A DNA stretch of 64,000 nt from Acanthopleura granulata (GCA_016165875.1 JABBOT010000080.1:7726759-7790758); one strand, 5' to 3'; positions 1 through 14,749 are shown, counted from the first letter of the stretch. Numbers and translations: made by a program. The notes: generated from the letters alone by a model not told the origin.

Positions 1-1089
1 TCATCTGCATCTATTGACTATGCCACTGACCTTTGGTAGATCCCTAAAGACACTTTCAGAAGTAACACTGCCACAGACTCAGTGTCAAGTGAGTGGTTGA
101 TTATTGGTTACCACTAAGGCAGAGGTTTTATATCCCCGTTTTGTGAGCTCTCTGAATCCCCTGGCCTTTAAAGAGCTGTTATTTGTACACGAGAGCCAGC
201 ACAAAACACCTGTGTACATTAGTACATTAGATTTACATGTTTTTAGTGGTTGCATATAGCAACACATATTTCATCTATTCACTTCCCAGGAGCTACAATT
301 CTAAGATCATTTAATTACGGTACAAACAAAAAGATATTTACAATTGAATGGATACTGTTTTGGCAGTGATCAGGTAATTCCGAAGCCTTGAAGAGCTGCA
401 TGAAGTACTGGTACTTTAAAGGATACTTCCACAACCATGAATAGGAATTATCCTATTTGATCTGTATAGCACTTCCACACATACAAATTTGGCTTGTCTT
501 GTAAGCAATACAGGAAACACATATGTTAATTAATCCTTGAAAAAATTATAACATTGCTTTTCATCCTTCTATTAGGCAGGAGGTTGTCAAATAATGTACT
601 GAAAGCTTTGCACTTCAAAATTCAACACACGGAACCAGGTGAAACAGGAGTATGAAGACACCTTAAGGTACTGGTACATGCAGTGTAATAACACCAATCA
701 AGCATATACATGCGTCTGAAGCCAGAATAGAAAGCGTATCAAGATACTGGCAAGGCTGAGCATTCCAGTTCTGTGGTCACCATAGGACTCCTGGCTAAGA
801 ACAGCTGCATTATGATGCTCAACATAGTGCACATTTTCACCTGGTGGACCCATAATCCCTGCCCCCCCCCTCCCCCCCACAGTACACTAAGACAGGGACC
901 ATGTCTGGGAGTCCTGTTAACTGCAAAGCCATGTCCTTCATCCAGCACGCTGCCATTCAGAAGATTTCAGGAAATCATTCAATCCTTAAGTAGCTACTTT
1001 GCACATGAATTAAACTGAACCCTTTCATCTTGTTGTCTTGTAATCTAAGCACAGTATGATGTTATTTTATGAACTAGTGCATGTCACTT

Positions 1090-1935
1090 CCCCTGATAAC
1101 TGTGCCAACTCTTCCACAGATAATGTCCTGTCTGTACAGATCCTTGATAGTGCCAACACCTCAATACAGCTCAATGATAGTCCCAATCCCTCAATACAGC
1201 TTCCCTGATAATGCCAAACCCTTCAATGCAGCTCAATTATAGTCCCAACTCCTAAATGCAGCCTGATAATACTACTAACCCCTCCACGCAGCTCACTGAT
1301 AGGCCTGGTAGCTCCAACCCCTCTACACAGCTCCCCTGATAGTGCCAACCACTCTACACAGCTCCTCTGATAGTGCCAACCCCCTCAATACAGATCACTG
1401 ATAGTCCCAATCCCTCAATACAGCTCTCCTGATGATGCCAAACCCCTCAATACAGTCCTGACAGCACCAACCCCTCTACACAGCTCTTCTGACAGTGCCA
1501 ACCTCTCTACACAGCTCCCCTATAGCACCAACCCCTATACACAGCTCTTGCCTGATAGTGCCAACTCTCATCATAGCTTCTGTACTAACAGTGCGAACCC
1601 CTCAATACAGTTCAGTGATAGTGCCAACCCATCCACTCAGCTTCAATGATGGTGCCAACTCCTCCACAAAGTTTCAATGGTAGTGCCAACCCGTCTGCAC
1701 AGCTCCCCTGATAGTGCCAACCCGTCTGCACAGCTCCCTTGACACTGCCAACCCGTCTGCACAGCTCCCCTGATGGTGCCAGCCCGTCAGCACAACTCCC
1801 CTGATAACACAGCTAACCCCTCCACACAGTTACCCTGCCATGCTTGATAGTGCCACTCCCTCTACACAGCTCCCCTGATAGTGCCACCATGTCTTCACAG
1901 CTCCTTGATAGCTGTGCCAATCTCTGTACACCAAG
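1090..1935 (+). repeat. imperfect minisatellite, ~31-bp type unit
   Basis: Some 25 diverged units built around CCCCTGATAGTGCCAACCCC and TCTACACAGCT, with variants such as AATACAGCTC. Spacing varies from about 30 to 50 bases. No conserved reading frame. Confidence 0.8.
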
Positions 1936-3630
1936 CATTACTCTACAGAATATATCCTTATTGATTTAACCTGTTCCCAGTAGGGGGCATAAATGGTTCT
2001 ATAAATACCAGTGTGACATGAAGGCTCTCATAATGGTGTACACATTTGTAAGCATTGGCACGGAAAGCTTCCAGACACACCTTAAAGCCATTGACTACAT
2101 GTAGATCCATTAATCAGTCTGGTACACTATGAAAACCATCTTAAAATTTCTGTCTGGCAACAAGGGCAAAGGTGTATCAAATAAACTAACATATAACAAG
2201 TACAGTCACATGTCTGATTTAAGACAGTAGAATCAGAGTCATGAGTCTGTAGACTCTTAGTTAATTATATCACAGTCTAAAGGCGCATTCCAAATACATG
2301 TGCAGGTAAAAACAACAGAGGGTATGCAACTTCATCGACTGCATTTAGATAATGTTTCAAATGATCACTTGCGTGCGAGTACAGCTGTGCTAGTGAGACC
2401 ACAAATATAAAGATAGTTCGATATATAGAGAATCTTTGTTCACAGAACCAAGACATGCGTGTGCGAGTTTTAATCAATCTATTACGATAGTTTGATTTAT
2501 TCATCCCTTGTACATCACACATACAGCTGTTACTCCTTAACGGAAGAAAACTGAAACAATGATTTCTGTATTTACATGTACTCCAAATGTAAACATCTAA
2601 AAGACCTAAGGACTACACAAAAGTGATAACAATGCAAGTGAACACATAACAAAGTTGTTCACCATTTCTGAACATCAATATCAAACGGCAGATCAAAAGA
2701 CTTTAGAACAGACCATGCATTCATCCTTTATTAGACAACTTTGGTCAATACATATTCAAGGAGAAGGAAATTAATGTATGCAGGGTCTGAATAACTGAGA
2801 CTGTGTGCCTAAAATAATCATTAATCAAATATGCAGCTAATCTGCGATCAATGAATAATTGGGTCAATGCATTAAACCATCAGGGAAGTCGGCTTGGTTC
2901 AGAATTAAAGTTCTACAGGAAAGTCTCCAGCTGCATTATGCGGGGGACGTGGGATTATAAATATCAGGGGTGATTCGAGTCCATTGGCAATCGATGCCAG
3001 CCTCTGAGCAGTTCTAACGCTGAATGGCTTGCATGTTACTTCGTGTTTATTCTGGTCCAGCCAGGTGTACATGTATGTGAAGGCTGAAGAGAACCGCTCA
3101 CTCACATTCCGAAGCGAAACGTCCCGAAGCCTTCATCACGACAGTGAGTTTCTATACATAACAGCTCAACTTCAGGGCACGGCTACAGCAGCATGCGTCC
3201 ACAGAGAAGATGAAAAACACTGATGCCTTTGTAAATTCCTGACTTGCGACAGAGTTTCAATTATCAGCGTTTCCCGCATCACTTGAGTGAGGTGATGTGC
3301 CACATGAGGCATGATTAACCCCATGCTTCATCAATTAATAAACAACAATGCCATTCTGCAAGTACCAATATTTGTAACACACTGGTGTCTCAATTTCACC
3401 AACTGGAATATTTATCCTCCCCACAGCAAACCACAGCATGACATCACTGTGACACAGCTACATATCATTCACACTTCATACATGTACTAGGCCTTTCAAG
3501 GACACTGCAGCAAAGCATAGGGCTAAAAATAGGGAGAAAAATCAACAAAAAATAGGGCATATATAGTACAGGGAGAGAAAACAAATCCTCTCTTTTTCAA
3601 CCTTTTACTAACAGTCATGCAGTTTATTAA

Positions 3631-3777
3631 AATGGGGCACACATATCAAGCTCATTATCCTAGTAAAACAGCCAACTAAAATGGGACACACATATCAAGC
3701 TCATTATCCTAGTAAAACAGCAAACTAAAATGGGGCACACATATCAAGCTCATTATCCTAGTAAAACAGCCTACATG
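3631..3777 (+). repeat. 49-bp tandem repeat, three units
   Basis: Units start at 3631, 3680 and 3729: AATGGGGCACACATATCAAG, CTCATTATCCTAGTAAAACA, GCC. Confidence 0.92.
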
Positions 3778-6269
3778 TTATTATAGCCAGGTACTTATTG
3801 GTATATTTAACTTCCCCTTTGATCTGCAATTTGTACTTTGATACACATGTAGGTCAAGCTTACAAGTGGAATAACAGTATCACCAAGTGAATATGCAAAT
3901 TTATTCACATTCTCTCATCTTTCAGATATAGGGGCAATTTGTTATATTTCTCTAAAAAGAAAATAGATGTTTGATTTCTTATTCTGATATAAACATGAAG
4001 GCTTTAGGAAAATGTGCATTTTTTACTACATGTATCAATGCACAGAAATTCTCCCCAACCTTGAAGGTATGATTTTTCTAAATGAACGACTTTCGTTCCA
4101 TTCACTCACACTTAGATCACAGCATCTATTTAGAAATAAAAGTTGTGTAAATTACACCCTACTGGCTAGTGTAGTGTTACGTTACCCACAGCAGTTGACA
4201 CAGCGTGCCCTGTGAATGGGACAGAACTACTGAGCAAACTTTATACAAAATAACATAAATTTTACCTGCGTATCAGTCCTGAACCTGGCTAGGTGAATGT
4301 ATCTGTTCATAACCTGTACACTCGTGTACACAAAAATATCCTGTACTGTACAGACATGGAGTGAATATAAAGCTTCTTTCAAAGAAGAAAGCACATGTTT
4401 TTAGCATGTCTGTGACTTGTATCATTTCTAATACGCATAAAGCCAATATCAAAACCTTTCAGACTGTGGATGAACTTTTCTCCCTGAATTTTCCCATAGA
4501 CATCTCCTTTTCGTTTCAATATTTAAATGATGACGTTCATAACCGCAATAAAAATATCTCAGAACTATACATGTACTGACTATTTACAGAGTGTGAACAC
4601 AGACAGTTCATGAATGCAAAAGGTACATGTATGGTATACTGAATATTCATTTCCTAACCCAGGGTTAACTCTCTTGCCCAAGCTTCAATTCTCCACTCTC
4701 CGTCTTTCATTCAGTTGAATAATTACATGTATTCATGTACCTGTTACATGTTACTTGTAGAGAATAGATTTGGTTAGGTGCTTGGGAAGACATCATCTCA
4801 GGAGTTGGGATAAAATTTTCACAGCAAAACTGCAAAACCATAGAAGGCTAATTTTCTCTGTCTTCCTAACTCAGTACAATACACTGTACATAGCTAATGT
4901 CAGAAGTCTTCTGACTGGTTGACTTCAGAATATGGTCTTCTGGTTGGCTGAGTGATTAGTTGACACACTTTGTCATTTTTCACTTCTATAAGTGACCTAT
5001 ATATACTTCCTGTGAATGAAGCTTAACCAATAAAGTGTAACTACCAGTATATAACAAGGCAAACAGAAGCATTGCAAATTAATACAGTCATAATACCACA
5101 AAAGTGATGCTTTATGACATTTATTGAACGAAAGTTTAGGTCACTCACTGTAATTAGAGACATTCCTTTACATGTAGTCTGTGTACCTGCTCTAATAAAG
5201 TACGTATCAGTGTATCACAACGGGGAGGTCTATACTACGCAATACACCACATAGCTATCTGGCGAATCACTCACCTGTAAACTTAAATTTAATTGTTTAA
5301 TGGGCCATTCAGCTACTTAACACTTTCATCTCTCAAGACTGAGAGCAGCTCATCTTAATTACAAACATGGATTTCAAAGGACATGCCCCCTGTAATTACC
5401 AAGTCAACAACTGTCAGTGACTGTGGTTTAAAGAACAACTGCCTTAGAATTACGTTTAATTATGACACAATCAAGCAGAGCACATGGTCTTTCATCAGAA
5501 GAAAATAACAGCAGGGAATTATGGGATGTGCAATAATCTCTGTACAGAGGCGTTACACTTGAGCTACACGTGTATCTCCGTTAACTCTTTTTTTTTTGAC
5601 ATACACATTAAGGAGGCAGTCATATAAATGCACGAAAACATGTCACATCTATAGCTGCATCCATGTGCACATCATAATTAGTGTTTTCCTAAGTACTGAA
5701 TAATTACCCCATTTGAAGCTTCATGATCCATAAGCATTCCACCTTTCTTCAACAATTCCTTCTCAAATGGAAAAATCCAAAGATTTACACAAGGCATGTA
5801 CTAATATGAGCAGAAATTTTAACAACTGCGTGTTCACACACAATTGAATGCTTTCAGAACGCCGTCAGATGAATTTGATCCTCATGGTTGCAAAATCTCA
5901 TCACTGTTCTAAATACAACAGACACACACCATCAAGGGTTTAATTGCCTACAATTTCACAGAATGAATGTTGACATACGTTATCAAACAGTAATAAAGGA
6001 CAAACTGTTATGCACGACCTGCACAAAATGGATGTCAGAGAAGTTAAATGAAAGGGCATACTACTATCCAAACCAGTGAAAATGTGGAAATATAATCAGA
6101 CAGTGTACAACCACTGGTCACTGAGCACAGTTTGTGTGCATTGCGAATTGCATGTCAAATAATAGCTGTAATATGGCCTGCACAAATTTAATAGTTACAG
6201 GAGAGAGACAGGTGGATGATCGAACGGACAGACGGACTGAAGAGTGAATGCCTTGTGTTTCCCGTCATT

Positions 6270-6325
6270 ATTTATTTATTCATTTGATTCGTGTTTTACG
6301 CCGTATTCAAGAATAATCTCCCCTC
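6270..6325 (-). repeat. SINE family 1, 3' fragment
   Basis: Tail only: TTATTTATTCATTTGATTCG then TGTTTTACGCCGTATTCAAG, the minus-strand tail of family 1. Confidence 0.65.
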
Positions 6326-7526
6326 ATTAAGATAAGGTCAAACTTGCAAGAACACAATTCTAAACATAATTCAGGTGATGTAAAAAATCTTGATATGAAG
6401 TTTGGCAAAAAGATGCACGTAATTATCGTCACTGAAGTAAAACAGTCAGTCATTCAGTGCAAAACACACGTGTATGTCCACTCAATTGTCTATAAACGCA
6501 ACAGACAAAATGGATGGTGACACCAACATATGCTGTATTAAAAAGAAAAAAATTTCGTACATGTAAGTACACAGAGTGAACTATTTGGGTCAAGGTGACT
6601 TGCTGAGGGTGACCGATCCTCAGAGATCAGGGAAAGTTGAGGTAAACCTCCTCTTACCTCTTCCCCCTCCCTGCCCCCCCCTCCCCTCCACAATGACAAT
6701 CCAAGGTCTGGATCCCACAGGGATCTATCACACTGTCACTAGGGTTCAACACTCAAGGGGCAGAAGGGTTAGCTGACCACAAAACTAATCCTGGCTGTCC
6801 ACCCTGGATGAGGACAGTAAAATAAAGCCAGGGACAGGACATACATGTACAAGTAATACTCACTTTAGATTTGTTTATTTGTTTTGTGTCTGCAGGTTAT
6901 ATCAATAATATCACAGAGGTCATTGGCCTTATCTTAAGCAGAGAACAAGTCTACAGCTTTACATATATTTATCCAAAGGCGAAGAATTTCTTGCTCTGGC
7001 TGCTTTCTACCCACCTTAATGTTCAGTATAGGGTAGACCACCAATAAACAAATAAATATTCTCAAATACATACAACGTTCCACCCTCTCTTCAATCTTTT
7101 CAGATTGCACGGACAATAGAAAAACAGACCATCCACCCAACACAATTTGCTAAAATTACATGTACTTATCATTGGTCATCAGGAATTATTCAACTTTACA
7201 TATTTACATGCAGATTTTTAAGATCTGGTATAAAGACAAAAAATAATAATTTGCATCACAATATGTGCCAAACACACTACATCTGTTATTAAAAAGAAAA
7301 AAAACAGTTTGATCTTTATCCCGGGGAAAAGACTGATGGTAAACGGATATCGTACAGACATCCACAGATCACTATATTGATACATGTAACTGTCCTATAT
7401 GACAGGGTAAATTCATTCACATCTCAGTCACAGAAACTTGACAGACACGCCAGATACCAATGTAAACCCCCAGCAAGCACTGGCTGCTTTGTCTGAGCTG
7501 GTTTGATAATTGTGTATTTGTTTGAT

Positions 7527-7632
7527 TGCTGTTACATTTATTTCTTGTGATTGCCGTTTACGCCATACTCAAGAATATTTCAGTCATACAACAGCAACAT
7601 AGTGGAAGGAACCCAGGCACAGGCCTTAGGAA
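7527..7632 (-). repeat. SINE family 1, partial
   Basis: Tail ACGCCATACTCAAGAATATT followed by CAGTCATACAACAGCAAC and GTGGAAGGAACCCAGGCACA. The head is missing. Confidence 0.65.
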
Positions 7633-8715
7633 GTTCAAACTTTACACTACGGGGTATATTTTAGTAGATGCATATATATATATATATGCACATATACATC
7701 TAAACTTCATTGCAGTAGCCATACAATGTCCTGTGTACATGTAACAGACTCTTCATTGAAGCTCCATATCACTGAAGTTGACATGACAATTTTCCGAGCA
7801 AAAAGATCCAATTAAATTCGAGATAATTTCACCCACAATTTGTCACGAAGAATTAATGAAACCATAAAAGAATTCATGGATGTGATGGTGTTTACAAACA
7901 TTCCATGCCAGTTTAAATGGCCACCTTTTCTGTCAAGGATCAGTGACTACAAAGAGATGAGACAGGTTGTTGTTGGCTGTATCAGGTTTCACAGATAAGA
8001 GACGGTCACAAACATTTACACAGCGCTAACGCAGTCTACCATAATACCCCAACTTATCCCCTCACGTGCTAACAGCATTACGGTCTTAGTTTTCCCGTGA
8101 ATACACCTTCCAACATTAAATTACGCCTCCTCACTTTAATATCTGTTATCAACTGCAATTTATACATGCCTGCAAAGCCACTCTTTTGTGTTATATTTTC
8201 TTCTTGTATATCTATCGTGAGTTTTGTAGGGTAAAACACAAGCGAAGAAAATTACAGAGTACTCCTAGACTTTCATACAAAGCTCATCATGCCAGTTGAA
8301 CTGATATGACCCCCACATTTGACGACGACACGCCCTTGATCACTGTGATCGAGGTTAGCTGGACAAAACCCTCTTGCCACTGACCACAAAGCCTAGCCGT
8401 AGATATATCTAAATGGTACTTGTATATCGGTATATAATTAGACCATGCAGTCACCCACTCCAGGCCTGAAGCTTAGATTAGCACTACTGCCCTACACTGT
8501 TTATACACACTTACCCATGCCTTATAGCAAGAGTAAATTGTAGTGACTGGTACATTTAGAAAAACTGTTTACCTCCAATGCAGTGATACCACTTGTATGC
8601 TTATGGTATAAACATGTGGGGGGAAAAACCAACAGAAAAAGAGTAAATAGTGTTGTCTTCCTGCAGATCAGACAACTGACACCTACCAAAACACTATCTC
8701 ACAATTCGTCAAGAG

Positions 8716-8927
8716 TACCCTATACGACCTAAAATTTCATCCATGACAATGTGCTCATGTTTGGGGGATTCTGAGAGTTGTATTGATTGTTACTACGGTG
8801 ATCTGAAGCTTACTTGGAAGGTAGTAGGGTATCCTACTTGTTTCAGCGCCAAAAGTAATATTTCATGGTATTTATTTGCCTCTAAAAATGCACCTACTTG
8901 GGTGAAAGCTTAGGTCAGTTGCGATAC
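8716..8927 (-). mobile_element. MITE-like element copy
   Basis: Begins TACCCTATACGACCTAAAAT then TTCATCCATGACAATGTGCT (one terminal repeat), has an AGGTAGTAGGGTATCCTACT hairpin in the middle, and ends AAAATGCACC...TTAGGTCAGTTGCG. Same family as the copies at 12.1, 14.1, 17.6 and 35.7 kb. Confidence 0.65.
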
Positions 8928-9149
8928 GAGAGTATTAAATGAGTACTAAAGCTGTGCATAAAATATATTTTGAGGAGGATATCTTTATATGTACAGCATA
9001 GCTGGGTCCAATTTACAGCGTTTCGCCTCTTATCAGTGGTCAATTAACTCTAAAGCTTGTCATTTATAAATACTGTCAGGTTTGCAGCTGAAGGACACTG
9101 GAGAGCCCCAAGTAAACAACTCTCCTCTGCCAGTTAACTGAAAAACCTC

Positions 9150-9215
9150 CTGCTCCAGCCATACTTGGATTTGAACCTGTGAGCTCTATGGCCACAGCCA
9201 CAGGCCTATATCTGA
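9150..9215 (-). repeat. tRNA-like SINE head fragment
   Basis: Minus strand: CCTGTGGCTGTGGCCATAGA, then CTCACAGGTTCAAATCCAAG. A perfect RNA polymerase III box B core (GGTTCAAATCC) with a poor box A. It differs from the heads of families 1 and 2 and may be a third SINE type or a decayed tRNA. Confidence 0.35.
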
Positions 9216-10047
9216 ATGAACCAAACCTGATCTGAGACAACATACATGCACATGTACATGTAAGTTGGAAAAACTGGTAAATGTCAGGAACGACTGGCGA
9301 AACAGATTGATCACTATCTCTAATTAATATAAGCCATGCAAGCCAATGCATATACTGTCAAGCCTGCACATGATACTTGTACCATTAAGCCTCTGGGGCC
9401 AGTTTTAGGAAGGATACTTAGTGCAAAGTAGCCCTTAGCTAAGTGTACTTCATATCTGTATAACATGTTGTCATGGTAGTTAATTAAGACTGTGATAGAT
9501 CAACTGAAACCGTCCTTTATGTAAACATAAAACCAGGGGAAAATCATAAAATATGGCAAGAACAGAAATACAGCAAGTCTTTTTGAAAAAAATTAATGAT
9601 TAAGATCATGGCAATAGTGGTAAGAAAGTACTGTGTACCAAATCTGAAGTCTAACTTATGTAGTTTGAGATATTTTGTTCCCATAATTATCAACACACAC
9701 AAACTGACACATCCACTCACACATTAAAGTACACAGGGGCCAATCATGATCATGCCCGCATTTCATTCACAAGGCTGCATAATAAGTAGCTGTAGTCCAC
9801 TCTATTACATTGAATGACCTTATAACAACTATTTGGTAAGAACTGTATTTCACTTACAGTTTAGTGTGTCAGAATGCCCTTTTAGACACACATTAAGGCC
9901 TTAAAATGACACTTCTGATCAGCACTTAAGAAATTCTTGCACGAAATTAACCAAACTTCAACAAAAGGCTCCTAACTTGCCCTCAGCGGCAGATCAATTA
10001 ATTAGAATTACGCAGAATGTGTCTCTTGAGAAATGTTAAACTATAGG

Positions 10048-10290
10048 TTTATTTAGTTATTTGATTGGTTTTATTTTTATGCCGTACACAAGAATATTTC
10101 AGTTATATGACAGCGGCCAGCAGAGCCTGGGGGAAACCCACGACCATCCGCAAGTTGCTGGCGAATCTTCCTACATACCTCTAGAGAGGAAGCCAGCATG
10201 AGCTTGACTTGAACTCACAGCGACCGCATTGGTGGGAGGCTTCTGGGTCATAACACTGCGCTAGTGCACTAACCAAGCCACAGGGGACCC
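10048..10290 (-). repeat. SINE family 1, near full length
   Basis: All parts are present on the minus strand: the ATAAATAAA-type tail, GGCCAGC, GACCATCCGCAAGTTGCTGG, GAACTCACAGCGACCGCATT, and the tRNA-like head ending in AACCAAGCCACAGG. A short deletion removes the CATTATGGTGGGAGGAAAC block. Confidence 0.82.
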
Positions 10291-11680
10291 TTGAAACACG
10301 TAAGTATGCATACCAGATGTAAATGTTGTAGTTTTAAGTATGAAATTTATTTGCCTTTAAGAAATGCAATTTTTAGGGTGACATTTTAGGTCATATTTAC
10401 CATAGCTATGACTGTGCATGTATATCAAAATAAATTACAGCATAAGCTCAATGCAACCTCTCTGGTAACACATTTAGAGCCATAAATATACAAATGATTG
10501 TAGATGATTGAGAATCTTTTTTTCAAACTAACAGTCACTTCAGCATAATTAGACAGAATGTATATTTATACTACATAAATCAAGGCCTGCCCAAAACAAT
10601 GCATCTGTGTAGATTGATGGACTTCTGTCTGTGTTAAGCACGTCACTTCCTGCAGACAGAGCTGCTGGGAAAACACATATATATGTGTTCTCCTGTACAT
10701 CCATGCATGAACACAAATAGCTACATACCATATAATTCAGGACAGTAGGTAATTAGGATTGCTCGTTGGTAATCAGCTGATTATGGGTCAATATAAAATG
10801 ACCAGACAAACTGCATCATCTACGTGCAATGACGACAGTGCGCCCGCACTCCACTCATCTCACTGCGCCAAACTGCTGTCATGGTCTTAATATACTTGCC
10901 AGAACAGCGGTTGTATTCAATAGTCATATGATTGCTCTTAAATGGCAACACGGAACTTCAGACCATGTCAAAACTGTAGGGAGTGCAATGATAGTAAATA
11001 TTTTACAGTCTTGTCTATGTTTACAAATTTACATGTATATATACACATTAACAACAATAAGCTGATGACTCAAGAAAATTTATATTATAATAGTTCTTGC
11101 ATTTATTTATTTAATTACTTGACTGTTACTACAACAATTTCTACTATAAGCCGAAAGATAAGTACGTTTTATTACATATATGTTCATACACGCAATTTAC
11201 TTTTTATTGCTACAAGTCTGTACCATCTAGTGCAATCAACTTTCATAATCATTATTCCCCAGATATTCAGTCCATTTATGCAGTGTGAAGATTCTGGGAG
11301 GGGTAAAGTTCAGGGTGCTGCTACTGCTTGCTACTGATCCGCTTCTTAGACGCTTCCCAAATCATGTGAAAAATGGACAGGAACTTTGATGAACGATGAA
11401 CTGACAAATAGGCGCCATCCTCTACTGAAAGACCAAGCTTTACAACTAACGAAATTTCTCAGGACATGAGGCACGGACTACGTAGTTATAAACTCCCACA
11501 TTCATACATTCTCACAAATGAGTAATTTCAACAATGTGCCGGAAACTCATAATAAAGGGAGATTAGCCCTGATCTAAGTATTATCTTAACAAATCTGAAT
11601 CCATGTAGGATTTGATAATACAGTCATCTCTCTCTGTCTGACATATATAGTGAAAAATTCAGCAAAAGCAGCTATTTAAC

Positions 11681-11972
11681 CTGTTCATATGGTATATTGT
11701 CTATAGCTCATATGATACAGTATATTGTCTATAACTCATATGGTACAGTATATTGTCTATGGTTCATATGGTACAGTATATTGTCTATAGCTCATATGAT
11801 ACAGCATATTGTCTATAGCTCATATGATACAGCATATTGTCTATAGCTCATATGGTACAGTATATTGTCTATGGTTCATATGATACAGTATATTGTCTAT
11901 GGTTCATATGGTACAGTATATTGTCTATAGCTCATATGATACAGCATATTGTCTATGGTTCATATGGTGCAT
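11681..11972 (+). repeat. 28-bp tandem repeat
   Basis: Nine exact-length units from 11701 to 11952 with partial units either side: CTATAGCTCATATGATACAG then TATATTGT. Variants alternate GCTCATATGATACAG and GGTTCATATGGTACAG, suggesting higher-order pairs. Confidence 0.93.
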
Positions 11973-12098
11973 GATCAACATTCTATTCAGGATTTCATAT
12001 GTATTTTGACAGTATGCCAAAACCTATGGATAAAACAGTTTTGTCCCATGCACTGAAGCCCCACTCCATCCCCCACAACTACAGACTGGAATATGTGA

Positions 12099-12322
12099 TT
12101 ACTGTGAATGACCTCAAATATCACCCCAACAAGCACAGTTTACAGGTAAATAAATGACATAAAACATTACTTTTGGAGCTGAAACCCACATTTTTCCACG
12201 AGAATATCGCTCTACCTTCCAAAGTAAACCGCCAAACACCTTTCTACAATCAATGAAACCCTCAATATGAGGGAAAATAAGCAATTTTGTCATGGATGAA
12301 ATTTTAGGTCCTTTAGGGTAAC
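12099..12322 (+). mobile_element. MITE-like element copy
   Basis: Starts TTACTGTGAATGACCTCAAA, contains CATTACTTTTGGAGCTGAAA and CTACCTTCCAAA, and ends TTTTGTCATGGATGAAATTT then TAGGTCCTTTAGGGTAA. The ends are imperfect inverted repeats of ACCCTAAATGACCTAAAAT. Confidence 0.7.
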
Positions 12323-14113
12323 TGCTTGATCAAGCAGATCAAGTCAAGCTTAGGTCAAAAAGAATTTGGAAATCAGCATCAACTGACTATTAATTAAACT
12401 ACAACGATTTCTAACACTTAATCTCATAAAGCATTAAATAATTCTAAGTTTTTTGTCTAAAATATGTGAATGAACACAACATATGAAAACCGTGTAGTAC
12501 ATACATGTAAGATATACAACAGTGTCCGTGATTGTACAGTGTACAGAAGCATTATCAACCTCAGATCTACTTAAAACAAGGTTCTCATTGTATCAAGTGA
12601 ACCAAGTGTAAATTTCGTCTGTCAGTCTGCACTGTGTATTTGCACAGGCTACAATACACCTACAAGGCCAAATTTAATCTGTTGCTACTTATTAGCTTGG
12701 AGCAGTAACACAAATTTAATAACTACACCAACATGTATATTTGATATCTCGAGGTCAAGTGTAGATGTACGTGTCAAGTTTGCTGTTAACAGAGCCAAAC
12801 TATATATGATTCACAGCTCCATGTCTGGTATTTACTCAGTGCATAAATGAATTATGTTGTCATTGCAGTATGCCAATTATACTTCATGTCATGTTAAGAT
12901 CAATAGACCTCTGAGAATCTGGCAAAAATGAGTTTAATATAGTCAAGGACAAAATTTTATGTAATAGACGGAATTAATACAGTACTGTAGTTCTGAGGTA
13001 AAACAGCCCTTTACACCAGCAACATTGTGCCGGAGACCTTGCACAGATTGCCTCGAGCAATGTTCCCAGGTCAGATAGGCCCTCATCAGGCTGACAAATT
13101 GCTCATTCTGTTTTTACTTTGATTGTCCTGAGTATAACCTTTTGTCTCAAGACTCGAAAAGAGGCAAAAAGTAGAAAATTAAAATCTATTTCAGGCACTG
13201 GAGCATGAGCTGTGAGTAACTGTGATAACTACAGTCAGACGACCTGTTTCTTTTTGTCAAGAAGTTAAAACAGTTCAAAGGTAGAATCAATAATACTTAA
13301 GGTTAAACACCGACAGGCTTTTGTGCTGTGAGTTTTTTTTAATTGTTTAGTCGAACTGTCAGCATTGATTAACAACTGCGCATGGCTTAACACTAAGATT
13401 TTAACAGACAAAAAGTACCTATGTAGGCATACTGAATTCTTTCGCAAATGTACAGCATATTTGTCTGCAAGAATGAGCTTCTTTTAAACATGAACATTTA
13501 GCACATTTAGCACACTTCGACTTTTCATTTGAACTTTGGTTCCACACATTAAGTAATATATATTACGTATGGAAAATATCAAGTTCTTGAGTATGGGGTT
13601 AAACAAACAACTAAATAACAAGTAAATAAATAAAAGCAAAAAATCCACTACAGAAAGACGACCTCCAAAAGAAAAGAACACTGCACCTGAAGCACTGCCT
13701 TAATTATCCATGGCCCAGGAGTTAGAAAACTTCAGACTACGTCAAGGTGTATTTGATGTTTGTTTGTAACGTGCTTTCCGATTATCAGCCAGAATAAACA
13801 ATATCACAAATGTTTCAATGAGGAATGTCAGGTCAGCTCTTAGAAGAACAACATTCTCTGCTACTGGATCCTGTGTCGTCATATTCAACCAGAACTGCCG
13901 AAGTCTGGTTCAGGTCCAGGAAAATGACTGGCCGGACAATTTGTCATGATTTATTTGTCTGCTCACACAGATAATCCCTGCCCCAATTACAGCAGGCTCC
14001 AACTATCCGAAATCATTCTCTACCAGCAAAATATGACCTCCCGCTAAAATGTCCTGGGTAAAAAACAACAGCGCCTTAGTTCTTAAAGCATAAAGCTTGG
14101 AGTAAAACCCAAC

Positions 14114-14291
14114 TACTGTAAATGACCGAACATTTCTGGTGATAAAATTCACACGAAATTTTCCAGAAGGGAATTACCCAACCTTCCAAACAAATCTTTA
14201 ACTTTCTAAAATAAATAATTTTACTGAGCTCCCAGAATCAGGAAAAGTCAGCAACTTAGTCATGGATGAAATTTTAGGTCATTTATGGTAC
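14114..14291 (+). mobile_element. MITE-like element copy
   Basis: TACTGTAAATGACCGAACAT at the start, AACCTTCCAAACAAATC in the middle, and CAACTTAGTCATGGATGAAA, TTTTAGGTCATTTATGGTA at the end. The internal GCACTTTT block is lost. Confidence 0.7.
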
Positions 14292-14422
14292 CTTGGCCCA
14301 CTGAATATTCCCTTAAGTCTTAAAGCAATTTTGTCTTCATGTCCTTGCACACTGCAGTTGTGCAATACCATGTTAATCATTTACAAGAAACATCTACATG
14401 CATTAGAAGACTGTACACAAAG

Positions 14423-14626
14423 TATTTATTTGATATTATATTAATTCACTTATACGACGGCCGCAGCATTATGGTCGGAGGAAACCGGGCAGAGCCCAGT
14501 GGATTATCTGCTGGCAGATCTTCCCACGAATGGCCTTAGGGGAACTCAAAATGACCGCATTGGTGGGTGGCTTCTGGTTCATTACACTGAACTAGCACGC
14601 TAACCAACCGAGCCATGGAGGTCCCC
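14423..14626 (-). repeat. SINE family 1, near full length
   Basis: Contains TATACGACGGCC, CATTATGGTCGGAGGAAACC, GACCGCATTGGTGGGTGGCT and the head AACCAACCGAGCCATGGAGG. Internal deletions remove part of the middle. Confidence 0.8.
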
Positions 14627-14749
14627 TGCTTATCTGTAAGATCCCAACAGCAAACCCGGCCTAAACCATACATACATGTACATGGTCCAATAGTCATATA
14701 TGTTTTAGGCATACAGGGCTTTTTGCTCGACAACTTGTTTTTAGAAACT

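Noticed and set aside
698..1018. C-run followed by CAG at about 865-882 and open frames on both strands
   Set aside because: It resembles a strong acceptor, but the peptides on either strand match nothing and the C-run could be simple repeat. Not enough to call an exon.
6576..6776. Pro-rich ORF near CCTCCCTGCCCCCCCCTCCC
   Set aside because: Driven by a C-rich tract; no domain or splice support.
13837..13980. 48-codon plus-strand ORF starting MSGQLLEEQH and an overlapping open frame on the minus strand
   Set aside because: Short, open on both strands, with no homology recognised. Consistent with chance in this composition.
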